From positions 1 to 47,639 of the forward strand of contig CAIYYI010000253.1 in the NCBI GenBank assembly GCA_903930345.1: a DNA stretch of 47,639 nucleotides, in the 5' to 3' direction. This DNA is from an uncultured Verrucomicrobiota bacterium. GTDB taxonomy: Bacteria > Verrucomicrobiota > Verrucomicrobiia > Limisphaerales > CAIYYI01. Of this stretch, positions 34,435-41,762 are shown piece by piece (position 1 is the first letter of the stretch; each line of letters starts with the position of its first letter). The notes under the pieces were generated by a model. That model was not told the DNA's origin. It saw only the letters and a list, made by a program, of their open reading frames with translations, and ran no database searches. The translations under genes were made by a program, and so were the position numbers.

Positions 34435-36741
34435 TCACTTTTCCAGGGTCTGCCACAGTTGGCGGGCCTCAGAGTGGTTGGGCTGCAGGGTCAGCACCCG
34501 CTGCACCGCACGCCGGGTTTCAGTGATGCGGCCTTGCTGATAGAGAATGGTGGCCCGGGCGTAGGGTGCCTGGGCGTTTTGCGGACTCAGCTTTTCGGCC
34601 CGCTCCAAAGCCTCCAGAGCCTGATCTGGCCGGGTGGCAGCGAGCGCCAACCCCAGGTTGTACCAGGCCTGCATAAACGCGGGATCAAGCCTCACCGCCT
34701 GTTCAAGATTGGTGATCACCGCCCCCGGCTGGCCCGCCTCATTCCACGCCAGCGCCAGTTTGAACCGGTATTCCGCCTCCCGCGGGGCAAGGCGGCAGGC
34801 TGCCTGCAGCTCCGCCAGGGCGTCCTGGGGGCGGTTCTGCGCGCTGTAAACCACCGCCAGAGCGTGGCGCAGCGGAGCCGAGTGCCCATCCAGACTGATG
34901 GCCCGGTGCAGCTTTTCCTGCGCCTGGGCGGCCTCATTGCGATCCAGGTGGAAAACGCCCTGCTGCATCAGACTGCCGACCTGGTCGGCGTTGGCATGAA
35001 AGTACGCCAGGAGTTCCCGACCCACGGGATGATTGGTCCCCAGCGTGCGGCGCGCGGACCAGGCGGCCTCAATCCGGACGGCACGCACCGGATCGTCCAG
35101 CAGTTGTTGCACCCGTTGGGCGGGGACCGATCCGGATTCCTGGGCCAGTGGCTCCAGCGCCCGCGCCACCATGGCGCGCACCTGGGCATTGGTATCGGCC
35201 GCCGAGGCCAGGATCATTTCGCTGACCGCCGGCTGGTCCACCCACCGGCGCAGGAAATTCACCCCCACCGCCCGCCATTGCGGCATCGGTTCCTGCCGCA
35301 CCCAGGCCATCAGTTCAGGCACCACCGTGTCATCCCCCGCCTTGGCCCGCGCCAGAATCCGGGAACGCTGGCGGTACGGCCGATCCATGCGGTTGCTGTA
35401 CCACTGGGTGGTGTATTGGAGCGCCCAATCCGTGGTGCGATCCTGGTGGCAGCGGTTGCACGCATTGGGAAGGTTGTGCTCCTTGGTCAGGAGCGGATCG
35501 GGAATGGTGAACCCGTGGTCGCGGCGCCAATGCCGCTGCATGTACACCGTTTGCGGCATGTGGCAATCCACACACCGGTCGCCCGGTGTGCCCGGCTTGT
35601 GAAAGCTGTGGCGGCCGACCTCAATTTTGGGGGCGGGCGCCACGGGTTGCGCGTGGCAACGCAGGCACAGGGAATCATCCTTCGCCCGCACCTTGCCCGC
35701 GTGGGGGTCGTGACAGTCAAGACAGCGCACCCCGGAATGAAACATGCGGCTGCCCAGAAAAGCAGTGAACTCGTAATCCTCATCCCGGATCTGGCCATCG
35801 GGATAAAAAATATCGGTCTCGTCGGGGATGCTCAGGGCAAAGTGGTCAAAGAAATCCTCACCCGGATGAAAATCCCCGGTGTAATCCCCCCGCCGGGCAT
35901 GGCAGGAGCCGCAGGTATCAAGCGTTTGCTGCGATGAAAACCGGAGGACCGCCGGATCTCCTTTTTGATTGGGGTGTTTTTTTTGCCAGGCCATGTGCGC
36001 GCCCATGGGGCCGTGGCAGGATTCGCAGCCCACCCCCATTTCGGCCATGCGGGTGCGGTAGGTGTCCGTCTCCGGCTCATAGTTCTTGCGCACGCGGGTG
36101 TTGTGGCAGTAAGCGCACATCACGTTCCAAGTCATGCCCCGGCCGGTCCAATGCCCCCACTCTCCCGGCAGCCGGTCTTCCTGCCCGTAAACATTGAACC
36201 ATTCATTGGTGCGCGGATCATAGGACGCTTCGGTGATCTGATAACGGCCGCGCGCCTCGGCCACCAAAAACTGCCGGAGCGGGGTCTCCCCCAGCACTCG
36301 GACAAGGGGAAACACCTGATTGGTGCCGGCCAGACCGGCGGTCACCACCTCATATCGGCCATCGACCATGCGGGCGGAAGTTTGCTGTGTGCCATGGGAA
36401 AAATTCCGGGTGGGCACAAACGCGGCGCGGTCGAGTGCGGACACCAGGGAACGTTCCGCCAGTCCGTGGTGGGAGCCCTGCCATTTGTCGAACGCCGCGC
36501 GGTGACAATCCCGGCACCCCTGGGAACCGGCGTATCCGGAATAAACCAGCTCGTCCGGCCGATGCTGATACGGACCCGGCCCCCGAGGCTCCTCGGGCAT
36601 CAGGGTCACCCCGGGTTTTGAGGCCACATACCACAAAACAAAATTCAAGGCCGCAAAGCCAACCACCATCAGGAAAAAAAACAGCTTGTACCAGGACGCA
36701 TCGGGCGTCCGGACTGGCTTGGTCTGGGCAGGTTGACTCAT
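34435..36741 (-). CDS. octahaem c-type cytochrome fused to HEAT-like and TPR repeats
   Basis: This 768-aa protein has an N-terminal membrane anchor (LFFFLMVVGFAALNFVLWYV, residues 20-39), then eight CXXCH haem c motifs between residues 76 and 432: CRDCH, CAYCH, CESCH, CGSCH, CLDCH, CLRCH, CVDCH and CNRCH. Their spacing resembles cytochrome c554/NrfA-type multihaem proteins. After about 450 come helical, HEAT-like repeats (DPVRAVRIEAAWSARRTLG), and about 600-768 are TPRs (PREAEYRFKLALAWNEAG, DPAFMQAWYNLGLALAATRP). It probably sits in the periplasm anchored to the inner membrane. An electron-transfer or reductase role is likely, with the repeats for partner binding; the substrate is unknown. 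The symporter gene lies 80 bp upstream in transcript order. Confidence 0.9.
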   Translation of the reverse strand: MSQPAQTKPVRTPDASWYKLFFFLMVVGFAALNFVLWYVASKPGVTLMPEEPRGPGPYQHRPDELVYSGYAGSQGCRDCHRAAFDKWQGSHHGLAERSLVSALDRAAFVPTRNFSHGTQQTSARMVDGRYEVVTAGLAGTNQVFPLVRVLGETPLRQFLVAEARGRYQITEASYDPRTNEWFNVYGQEDRLPGEWGHWTGRGMTWNVMCAYCHNTRVRKNYEPETDTYRTRMAEMGVGCESCHGPMGAHMAWQKKHPNQKGDPAVLRFSSQQTLDTCGSCHARRGDYTGDFHPGEDFFDHFALSIPDETDIFYPDGQIRDEDYEFTAFLGSRMFHSGVRCLDCHDPHAGKVRAKDDSLCLRCHAQPVAPAPKIEVGRHSFHKPGTPGDRCVDCHMPQTVYMQRHWRRDHGFTIPDPLLTKEHNLPNACNRCHQDRTTDWALQYTTQWYSNRMDRPYRQRSRILARAKAGDDTVVPELMAWVRQEPMPQWRAVGVNFLRRWVDQPAVSEMILASAADTNAQVRAMVARALEPLAQESGSVPAQRVQQLLDDPVRAVRIEAAWSARRTLGTNHPVGRELLAYFHANADQVGSLMQQGVFHLDRNEAAQAQEKLHRAISLDGHSAPLRHALAVVYSAQNRPQDALAELQAACRLAPREAEYRFKLALAWNEAGQPGAVITNLEQAVRLDPAFMQAWYNLGLALAATRPDQALEALERAEKLSPQNAQAPYARATILYQQGRITETRRAVQRVLTLQPNHSEARQLWQTLEK

Positions 36742-36821
36742 AGGGCCGGGATTGGTCGGCTAGGCGATTGTTTCGCAGGAAACCATCAAGGAAAAGGAAA
36801 AACAGCGACGCAAAGCCTGGT

Positions 36822-38132
36822 TCAGACGGGGGGATGCTCCGGCGGATGGGTCATTTCATCCACAATGCAGGCTGTCACCACATCCGCCCCGACGTTGAGG
36901 GTGGTGCGGGCCATGTCAAGCAAACGGTCCACGCCCAGCACAATGGCAATGCCCTCCACCGGAATGCCGAAGCTCGTCAGGAGCGCGGCGATCAGGGGCA
37001 GCGAACCGCCCGGAATCCCCGCCACGGCCACGGCGCTGAGCACCGCCATCACCACCAGGGTGATCTGGGCCCCCAAACCGAGCCCCACCCCATAAACCTG
37101 GGCCACGAACAGCACCACGCACCCCTCATACAGGGCGGTGCCGCTCATGTTCATGGTGGCCCCCAGCGGCAGCACAAAGCCAGCCACCGAAGGGGTCACC
37201 CCCAGACGCTCCCGCGTGAGTTGCAGGGCGGCCGGCAGCGTCGCATTGCTGGAACTGGTGGAAAACGCGGTCACAAGGATGGGGCTGATCGCGCGAAAAA
37301 ACTCGCGGGGCGACCGCCGGGAAAACAGGCGCAGCAGGAGCGACATGGTTCCGAAGAGATGCACCGCCAACCCCACCAGCACGCACCCCACAAACACCGC
37401 CAGAGCCTGCAGCCATTGCCAGCCCAGCTTCAGTACCAGCGAGGCCAGCAAAGCGCTGACCGCCCACGGGGCCAGACGCATGGCAAAACTGACCAGCCAG
37501 GTCATCAGCTCCGAAACGGTTTCCAGCCCGGATTGCACCTGGCGACGGCGTGCCTCCGGCAAGTGGGTCGCCGCCAGGCCCACAAGGATGGCAAACAGGA
37601 TCAGGGGCAGCACCTGAAAATCCGCCACCGCCCCGAGCAGGTTTCGCGGCATGAACATCTCCACCAGCGAGGCCGGACTCATCGACGGCTGATGGGCCGC
37701 CCGGTTTGCCAAGTCCATGCCTTGGGCGGTGAATTGCTGAAAAAGGGCGCGCTTGGCCAGCGGACTGACAAACCGGCCGGGATTGACGATGTTCATCAAC
37801 AGCAATCCCAGCACCGTGGCGATCACCATGTTGAGGGCGAACAAGAGGAAGGTGCGGCCCGCCAGCGGCCCCAGTTGTGACGACCGCCCCAATTGCAACA
37901 CCACCAGCGCGAGGGAGGAGAAAACCAGCGGCACGACGACAAAAAACAACATCCGGAGAAAGACTTGCCCCAGGGGATCCAGCACGTGCTTCACCAAGCC
38001 CTGCAAGGCCGGTTCCACCGCCGGCACGAGAGCCCCTCCGCCACGCAGCACCAAACCCACAGCCAGACCCACCAGCATCCCCCAGAGAATGCGGGTGGCG
38101 ACCCGTTGATGCGCACAAGCTTCGTCCGTCAC
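36822..38132 (-). CDS. dicarboxylate/amino acid:cation symporter (SDF family)
   Basis: This 436-aa integral membrane protein of the sodium/proton-dicarboxylate (GltP/DctA/GltT) family has the serine-rich re-entrant hairpin motif AFSTSSSNATLPAALQL (about 288-304), the cation-site segment LPLGATMNMSGTALYEG (about 318-334), MRLAPWAVSALLASLV, and late VAVAGIPGGSLPLIAALLTS. Eight helices plus two hairpins are predicted for the family. It imports C4-dicarboxylates or acidic amino acids using an ion gradient. The residue after the last hairpin that separates aspartate from dicarboxylate binding was not resolved. It is co-oriented with the cytochrome gene 80 bp downstream and divergent from the exported protein gene at 38218. 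Confidence 0.9.
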   Translation of the reverse strand: MTDEACAHQRVATRILWGMLVGLAVGLVLRGGGALVPAVEPALQGLVKHVLDPLGQVFLRMLFFVVVPLVFSSLALVVLQLGRSSQLGPLAGRTFLLFALNMVIATVLGLLLMNIVNPGRFVSPLAKRALFQQFTAQGMDLANRAAHQPSMSPASLVEMFMPRNLLGAVADFQVLPLILFAILVGLAATHLPEARRRQVQSGLETVSELMTWLVSFAMRLAPWAVSALLASLVLKLGWQWLQALAVFVGCVLVGLAVHLFGTMSLLLRLFSRRSPREFFRAISPILVTAFSTSSSNATLPAALQLTRERLGVTPSVAGFVLPLGATMNMSGTALYEGCVVLFVAQVYGVGLGLGAQITLVVMAVLSAVAVAGIPGGSLPLIAALLTSFGIPVEGIAIVLGVDRLLDMARTTLNVGADVVTACIVDEMTHPPEHPPV

Positions 38133-38217
38133 CCCGCCAGCTTATCGGGGAGCAGACCGGTTTCAATCCGGATTATGACTCATTGAAGGTTTTCCCGCCA
38201 GGCAACGTCCATGGTGG

Positions 38218-41200
38218 ATGACATTGATGCAAAAACTCTTGTGCTGGACGATGCCCGGGTTTGCCCTCCTGCCCGCCCTGGCTGCCTCCACACCGGCACC
38301 AGTGCCTCTGCCTCCGGGAGTTACGCCGCTGTCAGAGATCGGGGTTTACCAGGTCACCTGGCAATCGTATGGGCAACCGGAGGTGGCCATGCCTGGCTCC
38401 TGGCAGGGGCATTTCGACCCGGAAACCGGCATTTCATATATGCCGTGGGGCCGGATCTCCGGCCGCCCGGGTTTGCTGATGCATTCGCCCTGGCGCAAAC
38501 CGCCTGGCCGCACCACCGTTGAATACCAACTGACCCTGCCCAAAGTCTCGCCTGCCTCCCTGAACTTTGGCATCGCCATGGCCCCAGATGTTGCCACACC
38601 AGACAAAAGCGATGGCGTCACCTTTTCCGTCCTGCTGGTGATCAATGGGAAAGAGCAGCCACTCATGAGGGAGCACTACGCGCGTGCGGAATGGCGGGAT
38701 TTCCAATTCGACCTGTCGCCCTATGCGGGCCAGACCGTGGGCCTGCGTCTGCAGGTGGAACCCGGCCCCCGCAACAGCTCCTCGTTCGACCTCGCCTTTT
38801 TCGGCGATGCACGCATCACCCTGGGCGAACCGGGCGCGGCCCAAAATGCGAGGGTGGAAAAACTGCTGCGCCAGCCCGCCTACCTGGCCACGGCAAAGAC
38901 CTCGGGGTTGAATGCAGGCAACCGCCCGGGCAAGGGAGTCCTCCCCAGCAACCTGCTGGAGGGACGGAACCGGATCGAAACCACAACCAACGGGTTTCGG
39001 CTGCTGTACGAGGGCAAAGATGGCCGACTGGTGTACACCTACCAGCCAAGGACTGGAACCATGGCTGACTTCCAGGCCCAATTCGGCGACACCCCGGTCG
39101 TGTGGCCCGCCGCCCACAGCGAACTGACTGTGGACCTGGCCGGCCCGACACAGACCCAATCCCAGCCCCAGCCCGTCCAGGCAGGCAAAGCCCTGAGCGT
39201 GCGCCAGGTGGGACAGCAAATTAAGGCCTCCTGGCAATACTCCGTCACAGGCAAGACGGTCACGGTGGATTGGACCTTTGGCATCCAAGGCAAGGCCCTG
39301 ACGGTGGAAGCCGTCTCCAGCGATCCCGCCATCAGCCGTTTCTCTCTGGGTACCGTGTCCGGGGCAGCCTTGCGGAAAACCATCCCCATCCCCTATCTGG
39401 ACGGCACGGCCCAATACCTGCCGGTGCAAGGCGTGTACGTCTGCCGGTTTCTGGATTGGACCGTCTCACACGCCTCCCGCTGTCCGCAGGGAGAGGCGGC
39501 CTATGATCGCAAGACCGACGGCACGCGCAATCCACTGCGCGAGAGCGGCTACCTCGCTGTCTCGCCGGATATCAGCGAAGTGCTGCCCAACATCCCGCAT
39601 CCTCCCTCCCCCTATATCGGCCTGCTGGGACCCAGGATCATGTTGGATATCTGGGGGCACCGGAAGGGGACCTTTGCCAGCGATGCCGAAACCCTGCAAC
39701 AGTTGAAGGACCACGGGGTGGATCACGTGGCAATCATCCAGCATGACTGGCAACGGTACGGCTACGACGTCAAACTGCCCGACCACATTCCCGCCAATCC
39801 CCGGCAGGGCGGGGACGAGGCCATGAAGGTGTTTGGCCGCACCGCCAACCAGATGGGCTACGTCTGGTCGGTGCACGAAAACTACATCGACCTGTATCCG
39901 GACGCGCCCTCCTATGATCCCACCGCGCGCGTGTTGACACGTGATGGCAGCCCCTCCAAAGCCTGGTTCAATGAAGGCACCCAAGTGCAGAGCTACGGTT
40001 TGAAATGCAACCGGGCCCTGGAGTTCGCCCGCAGCAACAGCCCCGGCATTCATGCCAACTACCAAACCACCGCGTCGTATCTGGACGTGCACACCTGCGT
40101 GCCGCCGTGGCATCAACTCGACCACGACGCCACCCAGCCCCAGGCCGCCATGGCGCTGGCCAAGGTGAAACATGATGCGGCCCTGTTCCAGTACGAGCGC
40201 GACACCCACCAGGGCCCGCTCTTCGGGGAAGGGGCCAACCACTTCTACTGGGCCGGCCTCTGCGACGGGGTGGAAGCCCAGGTACAGGGAGGCGAGGACC
40301 ACCTGCCGTTCCTTGATTTTGACCTGCTGAAAATCCACCCGCAAATGGTCAACCACGGCATGGGCTACTACGAGCGCTGGTTCCGACAAGGGTACCAGTC
40401 CCGCTGGGGATTCAATGTGGGATCCATGGAGCAAATCGACAAATACCGGGCCATGGAAATGGCGTACGGCCACGCCGGGTTTGTCAGCAGCAGCCAGGCC
40501 CATAACATCCCCTGGATCGTCCGGGAACACCACCTGATGCATCCCGTGCAGCACCTCTATGGCAACGCGCGCGCCACGGAAATCCGCTACGAGGTCAACG
40601 GCCGCTGGGTGACAGCCTCCGCCGCCCTGCCGCTCGACGCCACCAGTCGGCAACGCATCCGCTACGACAGCGGGCTGACGGTGTGGGTGAACTGGCAGCC
40701 AGAACCATGGGCGGTGGAAGGCCGCCAACTGCCACAATGGGGCGTCCTGGCGCTGGGTCCTGGAACGGAGGTCCACACCGCCCTGCATGCGGGCAAGGTC
40801 GTCGATTACTCCGAGTGCCCGGATTTCGCCTTCGCCGACACCCGCACCTGGTTTCCCCTGCCCTACCGGCACGGCCCCCGGGGCATTGAACCGCGCCTTC
40901 GCGCCTTCCAATACCTGGGCGAAAACCGGGTGCGAGTCACCTATGAATGGGTGGTGGAGGAGGCCTTGGACCGCGATTACCATTGTTTCGTGCATGGCAC
41001 CGCCCCCGGCCTGAACACGGCGGACAAGATCGCCTTCCAGCAGGATCACGGCTTGCCCAAACCCACCAGCCAGTGGCGGCCCGGTGATGTCATTGTGGAT
41101 GGCCCCCATGAATTCACCATCCCCGCCACCGCCTCCGAATACGAGCTGGTCACCGGCCTGTTTCTGGATGACCGTCTGAAGCTGAAAGGCTCCCGTGATG

Positions 41201-41628
41201 AGGCCAACCGCATCCGGCTGGCCCGCCTTGTTCTGGAGCGCCAGAATGGCCGCATCACGGGAATCAAATCATCTCCCCCGACAGCCGCAACGAACGCAAC
41301 CGCCGGAGAGATCGACTTCTCCGCCCGGCTCAATCCCGCTGGAACATGGGTTGATTTCGGCAGCATCGCCACCGATGGCGCGGTCAAGGTCAACAAAAGC
41401 CGGGACCGGCTGGTGGTGTACCCCTACCCGCGCGAGAAACAATTCAACGTGGAACTCGACCTGGCCAAACTCGCTCCCACAGCAAACCGGAAGCGCCTGA
41501 CGATCCAGGCGCTGGCCATCGGCACCGGGGAGGTTCTGCAAACCTTGAAACCCGTCTGGCAGGGCAAGCGGCTGGGCCTGACGGTGGGTACCGCCCGGGT
41601 CGGGCGGTACCTGATCACCTGGGATTAA
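38218..41628 (+). CDS. large exported glycosidase-like protein, family uncertain
   Basis: This 1,136-aa protein has a signal peptide (MQKLLCWTMPGFALLPALAA, cleavage near ALAAS; an alternative first Met is at 38227). Residues about 30-210 look like a galactose-binding beta-sandwich (MPGSWQGHFDPETG, FDLSPYAGQTVGLRLQ). Residues about 240-460 are beta-rich, and about 470-760 resemble a TIM barrel (LGPRIMLDIWGHRKG, QLKDHGVDHVAIIQHDW, QMGYVWSVHENYIDLYPD). It contains a glutamate in a strand-end context, GPLFGEGANHFYWAG (E671), that could be catalytic. The layout resembles DUF5696/GH101-like proteins, but this is a guess from pattern, not from a confirmed signature. A beta-sandwich C-terminus follows. 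It stands alone and converges on the 41755 gene. Confidence 0.65.
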   Translation: MTLMQKLLCWTMPGFALLPALAASTPAPVPLPPGVTPLSEIGVYQVTWQSYGQPEVAMPGSWQGHFDPETGISYMPWGRISGRPGLLMHSPWRKPPGRTTVEYQLTLPKVSPASLNFGIAMAPDVATPDKSDGVTFSVLLVINGKEQPLMREHYARAEWRDFQFDLSPYAGQTVGLRLQVEPGPRNSSSFDLAFFGDARITLGEPGAAQNARVEKLLRQPAYLATAKTSGLNAGNRPGKGVLPSNLLEGRNRIETTTNGFRLLYEGKDGRLVYTYQPRTGTMADFQAQFGDTPVVWPAAHSELTVDLAGPTQTQSQPQPVQAGKALSVRQVGQQIKASWQYSVTGKTVTVDWTFGIQGKALTVEAVSSDPAISRFSLGTVSGAALRKTIPIPYLDGTAQYLPVQGVYVCRFLDWTVSHASRCPQGEAAYDRKTDGTRNPLRESGYLAVSPDISEVLPNIPHPPSPYIGLLGPRIMLDIWGHRKGTFASDAETLQQLKDHGVDHVAIIQHDWQRYGYDVKLPDHIPANPRQGGDEAMKVFGRTANQMGYVWSVHENYIDLYPDAPSYDPTARVLTRDGSPSKAWFNEGTQVQSYGLKCNRALEFARSNSPGIHANYQTTASYLDVHTCVPPWHQLDHDATQPQAAMALAKVKHDAALFQYERDTHQGPLFGEGANHFYWAGLCDGVEAQVQGGEDHLPFLDFDLLKIHPQMVNHGMGYYERWFRQGYQSRWGFNVGSMEQIDKYRAMEMAYGHAGFVSSSQAHNIPWIVREHHLMHPVQHLYGNARATEIRYEVNGRWVTASAALPLDATSRQRIRYDSGLTVWVNWQPEPWAVEGRQLPQWGVLALGPGTEVHTALHAGKVVDYSECPDFAFADTRTWFPLPYRHGPRGIEPRLRAFQYLGENRVRVTYEWVVEEALDRDYHCFVHGTAPGLNTADKIAFQQDHGLPKPTSQWRPGDVIVDGPHEFTIPATASEYELVTGLFLDDRLKLKGSRDEANRIRLARLVLERQNGRITGIKSSPPTAATNATAGEIDFSARLNPAGTWVDFGSIATDGAVKVNKSRDRLVVYPYPREKQFNVELDLAKLAPTANRKRLTIQALAIGTGEVLQTLKPVWQGKRLGLTVGTARVGRYLITWD

Positions 41629-41762
41629 CCCTGACTGCCGACATCACCCACCGGCTGGTTCACCCGGTGCCACCCCCACCGGACGAGCGTGTAATCGGTC
41701 CAGATCACCAAGGCGCTGGCAACCAGCAGCCAGAGGATGAAATGAGGTTCAGTCTCAGCGAC
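41625..41762 (-). pseudogene. orphan transmembrane-coding-like stretch without a start
   Basis: Between the stops of the two convergent genes, one minus-strand frame is open for 46 codons and reads EPHFILWLLVASALVIWTDY followed by TLVRWGWHRVNQPVGD, ending in TAA at 41627-41625. It looks like a membrane helix with a W/R-rich cytoplasmic end, typical of a real protein C-terminus. No ATG/GTG/TTG lies at its start; only internal TTG/GTG codons exist. It may be the stump of a deleted gene or chance. It overlaps the ends of both neighbours by a few bases. Confidence 0.3.

Noticed and set aside
39466-41109. Open frame of 547 codons antisense to the 38218 gene
   Set aside because: Composition (V/G/H/Q rich, no domain) is that of a shadow frame; the plus-strand protein has a signal peptide and structured regions.
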